The notes under the pieces were generated by a model that was not told the DNA's origin, searched no databases, and saw only the letters and a list, made by a program, of their open reading frames with translations. From Variovorax sp. (GTDB taxonomy: Bacteria > Pseudomonadota > Gammaproteobacteria > Burkholderiales > Burkholderiaceae_C), in contig JAGIAI010000018.1 of NCBI GenBank assembly GCA_017744935.1, positions 39,742-103,741 of the forward strand: DNA of 64,000 nt. The letters are read 5' to 3'. A program made the position numbers and the translations under genes. Positions 52,872 through 61,342 of the stretch are shown here, piece after piece; within the stretch, counting starts at the first letter, position 1; each line of letters begins with the position of its first letter.

Positions 52872-54914
52872 CTAGCTGCGATTTCCCGTCGGCGCAGGCT
52901 GTTTCCTGGCCTTGGCCGCGCCAGCAGCTGCTTCACCCGACTCGGGCTTGCGGGCCTGCGCCAGGACTTCGGTGCAGTCCGCATCCTGCCCAGGTCCTGT
53001 TTCCACAGTGGCCGCGAGCGCAAGCAGCGGGTTGATGGCACCCAGCGCCAGCGCCGCCGCGCCGCGGGCGGCCAGGGGCGCCGCCTCGACGCCGGCCTTC
53101 GGCGACGCGAAAGTGCCGCGGATCAGAAGCGGCGTCCGCACCGCCAGGATGCTCTTGTCCTTGGGCTGAGGGCGGATGACGATGTTCATCTTCTCGTCGG
53201 CAAGGTTGATGTCGCCGGTTCCATTGAAGACGGTGTCACTCGTATCGAGCAGCAGGTTGCGGCCGCGCATCAAGCCTTTGCTGACGTCGAATGCCACCGC
53301 AGCGCAGCGCAAGGTCACCTCCCGGTCGCCTTCGAGCAGGAACTTGATGACCTCTCCGCCGTCGAGCCCGAAGACTTCCAGCAGCAGATTGCTCATCTGA
53401 CCGCGGCCGGTCATGGCGGCAACATCGCCCGACGCGCCACCGAGCCATCCCGCCACTGAATTGCCGCGGCCCGACAGGTTGATGCGGCCGTCCAGCTTGC
53501 CGAAACTGCTCTTGAGCTTCTCAACCTTCGGGACCAAGCGCTCAAGCTGCATCGAACGGACGTCGAGCGCTGCGCGGATGTCGGCCGGGTTCTGCGTGGC
53601 ATCGATGCGGATCTTGCCCGCGACCTTGCCGCTCGCCACGCCCAGATCGAGCGGATCGAGGGTCAGCACGCCATCCTTCAGCGTCACCTGCACGCTGCCC
53701 TTGTCCAGCGGCAACTGCCGCACGTTGTCGATGCGGTCGGCGACGTATTTGACATCCGCGTTCATGGCACGCAGTCGCTCGAAGTCCAGCGGCGAATCGG
53801 GGAGCACCTTTCGATTCGGATCCGGCCGCCCCTGCTTAGTCTGCGAGATCGTCGGCGGCGGTGCGACGCCTTCCACCGCGCGAGCTGATCGGTCGGTCGG
53901 CGCCAGGCCGATCAGCGGTCCGAGGTCATCCATGTCGAGCACACGCGACCGAAGGGCGCCACCCAGGTGCGCCACCTTCCGCGCCTTGTCGAATTGCATG
54001 TCGCCCGATATGTCGGAGAGGCCCAGCCGCCCCGTCAACGTACGCAGCTCCCAGAGATCGCCGTTCTTTCGGAGATTGCCCTTGATCGCGTACGGCGGCG
54101 TCTGTGGCAACGCGATGCCTAGCACCGGGTAGAGATTGCCGAGGTTCTGCCCTCGCATGTCGACCTGCGCATCGAGACCGTCAAGACTGGCCAGTTCGGC
54201 CACAGTGCCTTTGGCCTTGAGATGGGCCGCGCCGGCACGCAGGTCGATCTCGATCGGAAAAGGCGTGCGATTGCCCGAATTGAGTTCGAGCACGTCGCCC
54301 GTGCGGCCGTCCCCCTTTAGCGGCTGCCGATGCAGGAGGCCCTTGATTGAGTATTGCAGGGGCATCTCGCCACGGCTGTTGTCGTAGGTGAACTCAGCGT
54401 GGAGATCGAGGTCCTGATGCTTCGCAAGGAAGTTCAGAGTGCCTCCATCCACCTGCACGAGGCCGATGTTCGGAACGGTGCTCGTGTCGGAACTGTCCTT
54501 GCTCAGCGCCCACGTGCGCCGTCCGTCCCCTTCGAGCTGGAGGCCGATCGCTGGCGAACTGAGCGTCAGCCGCGGAAGAACGACCTTGCCCATCAAGAGC
54601 CGCCAATAGGCGATTTCGAACTCGGCTCGGTCAGCGCGCAACAGGTAAGGATCGCGCGCCCATTCGGGATTGGCGAACTCGACGCCGTCGAGCTCGACGG
54701 TGGCAAGGTGTAGGCCCGGCTTCACATCGAGCTTTCGCGTGATCTCGAACTTGCGCCCGGTCCGTTCGCTGACATAGCGATTGACCGGCTCACGCAGCAC
54801 GTCCCATGGGAAGAAGGCGACAACAAGGACGAGCGCAATCAAGAGCCCTAGCAGGACGGCGCCGACCTTGACCCAGACCGGGCGGTGCCCTGCAGACTGG
54901 GAGGCCGCCGTCAC
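52872..54914 (-). CDS. AsmA-family inner-membrane-anchored protein
   Basis: A 680-residue protein starting at a GTG (54914). One helix (about 13-35, VGAVLLGLLIALVLVVAFFPW) leads into the AsmA pattern LREPVNRYVSERTGRKFEI and a long periplasmic beta-rich domain. C-terminal AsmA_2 signatures include GGASGDVAAMTGRGQMSNLLLEVFGLDGG and PLLIRGTFASPKAGVE. Relatives form bridge-like paths for phospholipid transport to the outer membrane. Upstream on the same strand lies a 68-residue protein gene. Confidence 0.91.
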   Translation of the reverse strand: MTAASQSAGHRPVWVKVGAVLLGLLIALVLVVAFFPWDVLREPVNRYVSERTGRKFEITRKLDVKPGLHLATVELDGVEFANPEWARDPYLLRADRAEFEIAYWRLLMGKVVLPRLTLSSPAIGLQLEGDGRRTWALSKDSSDTSTVPNIGLVQVDGGTLNFLAKHQDLDLHAEFTYDNSRGEMPLQYSIKGLLHRQPLKGDGRTGDVLELNSGNRTPFPIEIDLRAGAAHLKAKGTVAELASLDGLDAQVDMRGQNLGNLYPVLGIALPQTPPYAIKGNLRKNGDLWELRTLTGRLGLSDISGDMQFDKARKVAHLGGALRSRVLDMDDLGPLIGLAPTDRSARAVEGVAPPPTISQTKQGRPDPNRKVLPDSPLDFERLRAMNADVKYVADRIDNVRQLPLDKGSVQVTLKDGVLTLDPLDLGVASGKVAGKIRIDATQNPADIRAALDVRSMQLERLVPKVEKLKSSFGKLDGRINLSGRGNSVAGWLGGASGDVAAMTGRGQMSNLLLEVFGLDGGEVIKFLLEGDREVTLRCAAVAFDVSKGLMRGRNLLLDTSDTVFNGTGDINLADEKMNIVIRPQPKDKSILAVRTPLLIRGTFASPKAGVEAAPLAARGAAALALGAINPLLALAATVETGPGQDADCTEVLAQARKPESGEAAAGAAKARKQPAPTGNRS

Positions 54915-54924
54915 CGCATGTCCC

Positions 54925-55131
54925 TCAGTCGATGCCCAGCGCAGCGCTCGCCGATGACAGCGCAGCCCTCGGCTCGGGCAGGAGACAGACCACCGACACG
55001 CCGGCAACCGCGGCCTTGGTCGCTGCTTCCGCAAGCTTCAGCTCGGCGACGGCGGGTTCGCCTCCTGCGATCGTGATCGCAGCCAGAAGCGTCAACACGC
55101 CGAACGTGATGTAACTCCAAAAAATCTGCAT
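54925..55131 (-). CDS. Small membrane/Ala-rich hypothetical protein
   Basis: A 68-residue protein with one hydrophobic N-terminal segment (IFWSYITFGVLTLLAAITIA) then an Ala-rich region (AELKLAEAATKAAVAGVSVV). No family recognised. It is supported by an AGGAG ribosome-binding site nine bases before the ATG and by its position 10 bases before the AsmA GTG. It could also be a chance frame. Confidence 0.5.
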   Translation of the reverse strand: MQIFWSYITFGVLTLLAAITIAGGEPAVAELKLAEAATKAAVAGVSVVCLLPEPRAALSSASAALGID

Positions 55132-55258
55132 ATCTCAGGGCTCCTCGCCAAGCTCTGGTTGAATCGGCGCCGCGTGGTGCGGCATGCACGAAGAGCGTAC
55201 GAGGATTGCCGCCACTGCCGCGTCGGCATCGCGCCGCAAGCGCTTGTGAGGACGGGCC

Positions 55259-55288
55259 TACGACTGCGGCTTTCGAGCAACAGTCGTA
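55259..55288. promoter_or_regulatory. Inverted repeat in the 290-base gap before the lone receiver gene
   Basis: Perfect eight-base arms TACGACTG and CAGTCGTA with a 14-base spacer. The gap (55132-55421) contains no gene that I can see. GCCTA recurs three times around it (near 55256, 55297 and 55332). It may be an operator or an RNA hairpin; no U-run follows. Confidence 0.5.
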
Positions 55289-55421
55289 AGAACAAGCCTA
55301 CAGAAGCTGGACGCGGTTCCCTGCATCATCAGGCCTAATATTCCGTAGCATTTGCAACGACAGCTTTCGTTGGAGGACAAGCAAGCTCGTATTCAGGCTC
55401 GCCAACGGGCAAGCGGTTCTC

Positions 55422-55826
55422 ATGGACCCCAGATTGAAAACCTACATCGTCGAAGACAACGTCACGATCCGAGAGAATCTCGTCGGCACTCTGGAGGAGC
55501 TCACGTGTATTTCGACGATCGGCTTCGCAGAGACGGAAGCCGAGGCGACCCAGTGGCTGAGCGAAAACACCGACGAGTGGGAGCTCGCCATCATCGACCT
55601 CTTCCTCAAGCAGGGGAGCGGCCTGGGTGTCCTGCAGGCCTGCATGTCGCGACGCCCCGGTCAGAAGGTGGTCGTGCTGAGCAATTACGCAACCCCCGAC
55701 ATCCGCAAGCGCTGCGCGCAATTCGGGGTCGACGCGGTCTTCGACAAGTCGAACGAAATCGATGGACTCATCGATTTCTGCATTGCACAGTCCACCGCGC
55801 TGCGGCAGACGGCCAGCCGAAACTGA
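55422..55826 (+). CDS. Single-domain response regulator (receiver only)
   Basis: A 134-residue protein that is only a CheY-like receiver domain: acidic pair E11-D12, phospho-acceptor D59 in LAIIDLFL, and lysine K109 in VFDKSNE. There is no output domain. It sits tail to tail with the LuxR regulator (20-base gap) and near a CHASE3 kinase, so it may compete for, or relay, phosphate from that kinase. Confidence 0.88.
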   Translation: MDPRLKTYIVEDNVTIRENLVGTLEELTCISTIGFAETEAEATQWLSENTDEWELAIIDLFLKQGSGLGVLQACMSRRPGQKVVVLSNYATPDIRKRCAQFGVDAVFDKSNEIDGLIDFCIAQSTALRQTASRN

Positions 55827-55846
55827 GCGCGCCGGAAGAGGTCGAC

Positions 55847-56479
55847 TCAGTCGATCAGCTTGTTCTTCAGCGCGTAGTAGGTGAGGTCGCTGTTGGACGA
55901 AAGATTCATCTTCTCCATCAACCGCGTGCGATAGGTGCTCACGGTCTTCACCGACAGGGACAAGGTCTTTGCAATGTCTCCGGCGGTCTCGCCCTTGGCC
56001 AGCTTGAGGAACACCTGGAATTCGCGCTCCGAAAGCTGTTCGTGCGGCGCAGCGTCATCCTTGCGATCGAGCTGGCGCGCAAGCAGCTCTGCCACGGCCG
56101 GCGTGATGTAGCGGCGACCCAGCGAGATGGTGCGGATCGCATTCACGATCTCGATCGGATCGCACTCCTTGTTGAGATACCCGCTCGCGCCCTGCCGGAT
56201 GAGGTTCATAGCGTAGTGCTCTTCGGGATATCCGCTGAGGATGAGGATCCCGACATCGGGCGCCTTCGCGCGGATCATTGCAAGCGCGTCGATGCCACTT
56301 TGGCCTGGCATGGAGAGGTCCATCACGAGCACATCGAGTTCGGTGGTGCGAACAAGCTCGATGGCTTCGCGACCGCTTGCGGCCTCACCCACCACACGCA
56401 GATCGACATGCTCGGAAAAGAACTGCCGCAAACCGGAGCGAACGATGGCATGGTCGTCCACAATTCCAATCTTGATCAT
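55847..56479 (-). CDS. LuxR/NarL-family response regulator
   Basis: A 210-residue regulator with receiver D9-D10, D54 in VLVMDLSMPG and K104 in YLNKECDP, and a LuxR helix-turn-helix (about 146-205; LSEREFQVFLKLAKGETAGDIAKTLSLSVKTVSTYRTRL). The gene is divergent from the CHASE3 kinase gene (107-base gap), which is probably its partner. It may regulate the stress genes beyond. Confidence 0.93.
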   Translation of the reverse strand: MIKIGIVDDHAIVRSGLRQFFSEHVDLRVVGEAASGREAIELVRTTELDVLVMDLSMPGQSGIDALAMIRAKAPDVGILILSGYPEEHYAMNLIRQGASGYLNKECDPIEIVNAIRTISLGRRYITPAVAELLARQLDRKDDAAPHEQLSEREFQVFLKLAKGETAGDIAKTLSLSVKTVSTYRTRLMEKMNLSSNSDLTYYALKNKLID

Positions 56480-56586
56480 CTGTTACCTTCACTGTTGAAT
56501 CGCGGCTTTTTGCGTCGCAACATGCCGGTCCCTGGCCTGTTTCGATTATTCCCGAATTTGATTTCTCGGCATCGCTCGGAGACCCC

Positions 56587-57945
56587 ATGCGCTGGCTAGC
56601 TTTCCCGAAGATGGCGCTGAGCCTCACGCTGGCGACACTGGCCGCCCTCGTGCTCGTGGGCATCAACGAAGCCGGCTACCGCCAGTCCCGCCAAGCCCTC
56701 GAGGAGGTGAGCGACGCGCAGCGCGCGCGCGTCGTGCTCAACCTCATGCTTCAGAACATCCTCGATGCAGAAACGGGCCAGCGCGGTTATCTGCTGACAG
56801 GCGAGCCACGTTATCGCGAGCCCTATGACGCGGCAGTCAAGCAGGTTGACGGACATCTTGCCGCGCTTCAGCTCCTTTATGCGAACCGGCCGAACCAGGT
56901 CGCACAACTGAATCAGCTCGCCAAGCATGTCTCGAAGAAGCTCGCCGAGATGGACATGAGCGTGCGCCTGAGGCAGAGCGGCAACGAGGACGCGTGGAAG
57001 TTCGTCATCACGACCGATGTCGGCCGAGAGGAAATGGACGCCATCCGCAACGAGGTCGGCGATCTCGTCGCCCTCAGCAGCGATGAACTCACGCGCGGAC
57101 AACTGCAGGTGGTGAAGTCGCTCCGCTTCGCGCGGATCGGCATCGCCATCATCGCGCTCGCAGCACTCGTCGCGTTTTACCTCTACCTGAGGCAGACACA
57201 CGCCCTGCGCCAGAGTGGCGAACGGCAGCAACAGGCCCTCGAACTCGAACGCAATGCGCTGGAAGACGAAGTGCGCGAGCGCACCGCAACGCTCGCGGAA
57301 CTGGCGACCCACCTGCAGCAGGTGCGCGAGACCGAGCGCGGGTTCCTGGCGCGAGAGCTGCACGACGAACTGGGCTCGCTGCTCACCGCCGCCAAGCTCG
57401 ATGTCGCGCGGCTGAAGTCGCGGATGACCGATCTGCCGGATGCCATACAGCGGCTGCAGCACCTCAACGAACTTCTCAACAGCGGCATCGCGCTCAAGCG
57501 CCGCATCATCGAGGACCTGCGCCCTTCGTCACTCTCCAATCTCGGGCTGGTCGCGTCGCTGGAAATCCTGGGCCGCGAATTCGCCGAGCGATCGAACATC
57601 GAGATCGAGATGGTGCTCGAGCCCGTGGCGCTGAACGAGGCCAACCAGCTCACGGTCTACCGCATGGTGCAGGAGGGCCTGACGAACATTGGCAAGTACG
57701 CGCACGCGACCGAGGCCAGCATCGTCATGAAGAACTACGGCAATCACGTGGTCGTCGAGGTGACGGACAACGGCAAGGGCTTCGACCCGCTGCACAACCG
57801 GCCTTCGAGCCATGGCCTCGCCGGCATGCGCCATCGCGTCGAGGCGGCCAAGGGCCGGCTTACCGTCACGTCCAAGCAGGGCCATGGGACGCGACTGAGC
57901 GCAGTGATGCCGGCCAATCCGGTTCCAGCCGCCGCCGTGGCGTGA
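56587..57945 (+). CDS. CHASE3-domain sensor histidine kinase
   Basis: A 452-residue membrane kinase of the NarX/DesK group. TM1 about 9-27, a periplasmic CHASE3 domain (about 35-180; QNILDAETGQRGYLLTGEPRY), TM2 about 183-201, a coiled coil, a HisKA_3 box with H259 in FLARELHDELGSLLTAAKLD, and ATPase motifs VQEGLTNIGKYAHA (N-box), DNGKGFD and GLAGMRHRV. CHASE3 domains sense unknown extracellular cues. Its regulator is divergently encoded; stress-related genes follow. Confidence 0.93.
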   Translation: MRWLAFPKMALSLTLATLAALVLVGINEAGYRQSRQALEEVSDAQRARVVLNLMLQNILDAETGQRGYLLTGEPRYREPYDAAVKQVDGHLAALQLLYANRPNQVAQLNQLAKHVSKKLAEMDMSVRLRQSGNEDAWKFVITTDVGREEMDAIRNEVGDLVALSSDELTRGQLQVVKSLRFARIGIAIIALAALVAFYLYLRQTHALRQSGERQQQALELERNALEDEVRERTATLAELATHLQQVRETERGFLARELHDELGSLLTAAKLDVARLKSRMTDLPDAIQRLQHLNELLNSGIALKRRIIEDLRPSSLSNLGLVASLEILGREFAERSNIEIEMVLEPVALNEANQLTVYRMVQEGLTNIGKYAHATEASIVMKNYGNHVVVEVTDNGKGFDPLHNRPSSHGLAGMRHRVEAAKGRLTVTSKQGHGTRLSAVMPANPVPAAAVA

Positions 57946-58089
57946 GCATGAAAGGCATTCGGCCCTTTCCTACGCCTCGCACCCGCCACTGCTGACAGGG
58001 TCTCCACAGGGCGGGTCTTAACGTTGGTCCAAGCGTGTTCCAGAGAGCGCGCTTGCACCATCAACGCGGCCACATCAAAGGAGTCAAGC

Positions 58090-58254
58090 ATGTTGCACTA
58101 CGCAGTCGTGTTCCTGGTCATTGCCCTGATCGCAGCCATCTTCGGATTCGGCGGCATCGCAGCAAGTGCCGTGGGCATCGCCAAGATCCTGTTCGTCATC
58201 TTCCTGGTCCTCGCACTGGCCAGCTTCATCGCGGGCTTGATACGACGCGGGTAG
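58090..58254 (+). CDS. DUF1328 small membrane protein
   Basis: A 54-residue protein with two hydrophobic helices ([46 protein letters not shown]), the complete DUF1328/YtjA family pattern. Usually induced by stress. A strong AAAGGAG site lies eight bases before the ATG, which decides this start over one 66 bases earlier. Confidence 0.9.
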   Translation: MLHYAVVFLVIALIAAIFGFGGIAASAVGIAKILFVIFLVLALASFIAGLIRRG

Positions 58255-58307
58255 CGTCGGTACGATGAGCAGGTCCTCGCAACCAATTTCCCGGAAGGAT
58301 TATTTTC

Positions 58308-58682
58308 ATGAACACGACCATCAAGACTCCCCAGCAACTGGCCGACGACGCGCGTCAGACCGCATCCGATGCGATCGACACGACGCGGGCCTATGCGCAG
58401 AACGCCGTGAACGCGGCGGGGGAAAAGGTGCGCGACTTGCGCCGTGATGCAGAGCCTGCCGTGGAGCAGCTCGCGGCCCGCGTCCAGCAGGCCGTCCAGC
58501 GCGGCCTGGACGCGGCATCGACCACCAGTGCCCGCGCGCAGCGCCGCTTTGAGCAGGCGGCCGACGTGACGGGCAAGTACATCGCCGATCAGCCCATGCG
58601 CTCGGTGCTCATCGCGGCCGCGGCCGGTGCGGCCATCACGGCGCTGATCGTGCTCGCAAGCCGCCGCCGGGACGACTATTGA
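58308..58682 (+). CDS. YqjD/ElaB-type (DUF883) membrane-tethered protein
   Basis: A 124-residue protein: an amphipathic, Ala-rich helical region (about 10-90) and a C-terminal transmembrane helix (SVLIAAAAGAAITALIVLAS) ending RRRDDY, the ElaB/YqjD layout. In E. coli such proteins bind ribosomes at the inner membrane in stationary phase. It is followed by a YqjE-like gene, recreating the yqjD-yqjE order. RBS GGAAGGA is present. Confidence 0.88.
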   Translation: MNTTIKTPQQLADDARQTASDAIDTTRAYAQNAVNAAGEKVRDLRRDAEPAVEQLAARVQQAVQRGLDAASTTSARAQRRFEQAADVTGKYIADQPMRSVLIAAAAGAAITALIVLASRRRDDY

Positions 58683-58738
58683 TCTTCAGTCCCTGACGTT
58701 CATCGGCGGCTCACTGCGAGCCTCAACTGCCCGGCACC

Positions 58739-59119
58739 ATGCTCCATCCCATTTATTCCACGGTGCTCGGGCATCCCGAGCTGATCGCCGATCACCTCGC
58801 CAACTACGGCGCGCTCCTGCGGGAAGAAGCGCAGGAGGCCAGCCGCGGCCTGATCGCCCGAATGGTCGCGGGCGTTCTGGCTGTGGTCAGCGTCATGCTG
58901 GCGCTCGGTCTCATCGGCGTGGCGATCATGCTCGGCGCGATGCACGACCGGTTCCACTGGACCCTCGTGGCCGTACCGGGCGTTGCGATGCTGGTCGCAC
59001 TCGTCTCGGCGCTCTACGCATCCAGACAGCGCAATGTCCACGGATTCGCCGAGCTGCGTGCGCAGGTCGAAGCCGACATTCACGCGCTTCACCTCGCCGG
59101 AGAACGCCATGAGCACTGA
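58739..59119 (+). CDS. YqjE-type (phage_holin_3_6 family) membrane protein
   Basis: A 126-residue protein with two transmembrane helices (MVAGVLAVVSVMLALGLIGVAIML and TLVAVPGVAMLVALVSALYAS) flanked by charged helices (LANYGALLREEAQEASR). The PF07332 family is called holin-like but, beside a DUF883 gene, corresponds to chromosomal YqjE and not a phage gene. It overlaps the next gene by 11 bases. Confidence 0.85.
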   Translation: MLHPIYSTVLGHPELIADHLANYGALLREEAQEASRGLIARMVAGVLAVVSVMLALGLIGVAIMLGAMHDRFHWTLVAVPGVAMLVALVSALYASRQRNVHGFAELRAQVEADIHALHLAGERHEH

Positions 59120-59558
59120 GCACGAACAGCTCACGCCGCAGCAGCGCCTCTCGCTGTCGCGCCGCGCGTTGATCGCGCAGCTCCAGGGCGACAGGAATGA
59201 GCCCTCCCCGGACTGGCTCGACGCAGCACCTGACGAATCGCCGCGGCAAGTCGACGGGCAATCCGGCATTGCATGGAGCGCGGTGGCGGGCCGCGTGGTG
59301 CGGCGTTGGTGGCGACGCCACCCCGCCAACGCAGCAGGCCAGCTTGCGCTGCCGGTGCTCGAACGCTACGCACGCGAGGAGCCCGCAAAGCTGATGGCTG
59401 CAGCCGCCGCGACGGGCGCTCTCGTTGTTCTGATCAGGCCATGGCGGCTGCTGTCGATCACCGCCGTTCTCGCCGCCGTGCTCAAGACATCGGACGTGGC
59501 CGACCTCGTGACCACGCTGATGAAGAAAACAGCCAACCCACGAAAGGATGCCCCATGA
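59109..59558 (+). CDS. Uncharacterised protein of the yqjDE-like operon (YqjK position)
   Basis: A 149-residue protein with an N-terminal LTPQQRLSLSRRALIAQLQGDRN helix, an Arg/Trp-rich middle (VVRRWWRRHPANAAGQLALPVL), and two hydrophobic stretches (LMAAAAATGALVVLIRPW and LLSITAVLAAVLKT). It holds the place of yqjK in the E. coli operon, although I see no real sequence likeness. It overlaps yqjE-like upstream by 11 bases and the ferritin-like gene downstream by 4. Confidence 0.8.
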   Translation: MSTEHEQLTPQQRLSLSRRALIAQLQGDRNEPSPDWLDAAPDESPRQVDGQSGIAWSAVAGRVVRRWWRRHPANAAGQLALPVLERYAREEPAKLMAAAAATGALVVLIRPWRLLSITAVLAAVLKTSDVADLVTTLMKKTANPRKDAP

Positions 59559-60103
59559 ACACCGCCGTCAAAGAACGCCCCGACCGCCTCGTGCTGAACC
59601 AGCAAGCCATCGACGCCGCGGCCTCCAAGGACCTCGACGAAGGCGCGGTCACGCCCAGCTACGGGCCGTGGCGCGACGACATCGTCAAGCTCCTCAACGA
59701 CGCGCTCGCCACCGAGCTCGTGTGCGTGCTGCGCTACAAGCGCCACTACTTCACGGCCACTGGAGAGGCCTCGCCGTCGATCGCAGAGGAGTTCCTGGTG
59801 CATGCGAACGAGGAAACGGCGCACGCGGACAAGATTGCCGAGCGCATCGTGCAACTCGGTGGCGAACCGGACTTCAACCCGAAGACGCTGCTCGATCGCA
59901 GCCATGCGGACTACGACGAATCGATGGACCTGCAAGCCATGGTGCGCGCCAACCTCGTGGCCGAGCGCATCGCGGTGGAGACCTACCGCCAGATGATCAC
60001 GCTGATCGGCGACAAGGACCCGACCACTCGCCGCATGCTCGAGGAGATCCTCACCGACGAGGAAGAACATGCGGACGAACTCAGGGACTGGCTCGGCCAT
60101 TGA
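59555..60103 (+). CDS. Ferritin-like (bacterioferritin/Dps-type) di-iron protein
   Basis: A 182-residue four-helix protein. Metal ligands are apparent in ALATELVCVLRYKRHYFTA (E, then Y/H), EEFLVHANEETAHADKIAERI (E-x-x-H), LVAERIAVETYRQM (E) and LTDEEEHADELRDWL (E-x-x-H). It may store iron or destroy peroxide. Its start overlaps the stop of the previous membrane protein (ATGA), tying iron or peroxide defence to the yqjDE-like operon. A terminator follows. Confidence 0.88.
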   Translation: MNTAVKERPDRLVLNQQAIDAAASKDLDEGAVTPSYGPWRDDIVKLLNDALATELVCVLRYKRHYFTATGEASPSIAEEFLVHANEETAHADKIAERIVQLGGEPDFNPKTLLDRSHADYDESMDLQAMVRANLVAERIAVETYRQMITLIGDKDPTTRRMLEEILTDEEEHADELRDWLGH

Positions 60104-60130
60104 AGCCGCACTCCTGTGCGCTACAAAAAA

Positions 60131-60152
60131 GCCCGGCATTGCCGGGCTTTTC
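60131..60152. terminator. Bidirectional rho-independent terminator
   Basis: GCCCGGC, loop ATT, GCCGGGC (60131-60147), flanked by an A-run on the left and TTTTCT on the right. It can end the ferritin-like operon from the left and the csbD gene from the right. Confidence 0.85.
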
Positions 60153-60170
60153 TACTTTCGAGCGAGTCGC

Positions 60171-60368
60171 TCAAGGCTTGTCGAGGTCTCTACGCACCGC
60201 GTCCTTGACCTGCTCCTTGGTGTCGCCGTAGGTCTTCTGCACCTTGCCGGCAGCCTGGTCCACCTGACCCTCGGCCTTCAGCTTGTCGCTGCCGACCACC
60301 TTGCCCGCCGCTTCTTTCAGCTTGCCCTTGGCTTCTTCGACACGGCCTGAAACTTGGTCCTTGTTCAT
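60171..60368 (-). CDS. CsbD-family stress protein
   Basis: A 65-residue hydrophilic protein, MNKDQVSGRVEEAKGKLKEAAGKVVG onward, with the Lys/Glu/Gly pattern of CsbD (general-stress) proteins. I start it at MNKDQV. It converges on the ferritin-like operon across a terminator. Probably intrinsically flexible; function unknown. Confidence 0.9.
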   Translation of the reverse strand: MNKDQVSGRVEEAKGKLKEAAGKVVGSDKLKAEGQVDQAAGKVQKTYGDTKEQVKDAVRRDLDKP

Positions 60369-60492
60369 GAGACTTCCTTTGCGAGTTGATGAAGGTTTGC
60401 CCATGGTTCATTCGAACCACGTTCCCCAATCTACTCAGCGGAAGATGGGCCGCGCGCCGGCATCGGCGCGAGCCGGTGTAGGACGTCTACCC

Positions 60493-61317
60493 TCAGGCCG
60501 TGACGATCCAGCCTTCAAGCGGATCGATGGCGGACGGCAGCCCATAGCCCGGTCCCTCGCTCGTCCGGCGCTCCGCCGCCCAGGCGGCTTGCACGAGGCA
60601 CAGCGCCGCATCGACGTGATCACCCTTGGCATCGGCCAGGAGGCGTTCCCGCAGATCGTCGGAGACCGCCAGCCGAAGTTCCAACCGGGAAGCGCCCCGC
60701 TCCAGAGCCGCAAGAAGGTCATCGCGGGCCAGCCTCCGCTCCGCTGTCTGCCCGGCGGCCTGATCGCTCTTGTAGCTACGGCGGCCGATCAACTCACGCG
60801 CCAGCAGTCCTGGATAGCCCTCCAACGCGATACGGCTGTCGCCGTGGGGCCCCAGGTGCAGACCCGGCAACGAAGCGCCTGCGGCGATCAGGCGCGGCAC
60901 GCCAGCGTGGAGCATGAACGCCACCGGCGGGTTGATCCACTTCATCGACGGACTGGAACCCGCAGGACGATCCGTGGCGCGATGCGCGAACTTGCCGCCG
61001 ACCGGACGTGCGGCGCAGAACGCGGCGAAGGTCTCGCGAATCTGCGATCGATCGATGGCCGCGTAGTGCTCGATCAGGAGTCTCCACTGCGCGGGCCACC
61101 CCAATGCGACGACCAGTTCGCGCGGCAGTCCGAACGGAAAATCAAAGGCCCCGACCCACTGCGGCGTCTCGGCCAGCCAGCGGGTCCAGCCGTCCAGCGA
61201 TGCGAAGCACTCGAATCCCTGAAGCTCGACCCGCCCGTCGCCCGAGGTGCCAACGGCGACGACGATCGGCTTGCGTGAAGTCGGCGCGCTCGAAAAATCG
61301 CAACCGATCAGGCGCAT
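60493..61317 (-). CDS. DUF429 protein
   Basis: A 274-residue cytosolic protein beginning MRLIGCDFSSAPTSRKPIVVA, the DUF429 start. Other conserved pieces are VGAFDFPFGLPRELV, IALEGYPGLLARELIGRRSYKSDQ and KGDHVDAALCLVQAAWAAE (DAALCA-like motif), which look like a ribonuclease-H/actin-like fold. No known reaction. It begins 25 bases after the BLUF gene stop and may be transcribed with it. Confidence 0.82.
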   Translation of the reverse strand: MRLIGCDFSSAPTSRKPIVVAVGTSGDGRVELQGFECFASLDGWTRWLAETPQWVGAFDFPFGLPRELVVALGWPAQWRLLIEHYAAIDRSQIRETFAAFCAARPVGGKFAHRATDRPAGSSPSMKWINPPVAFMLHAGVPRLIAAGASLPGLHLGPHGDSRIALEGYPGLLARELIGRRSYKSDQAAGQTAERRLARDDLLAALERGASRLELRLAVSDDLRERLLADAKGDHVDAALCLVQAAWAAERRTSEGPGYGLPSAIDPLEGWIVTA

Positions 61318-61342
61318 GGGCGCCGCGACGGACACCAGAGGC

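Noticed and set aside
58739..59119. Phage holin as a sign of prophage
   Set aside because: The holin-like family includes chromosomal YqjE. The neighbours are stress genes and no other phage gene is present.
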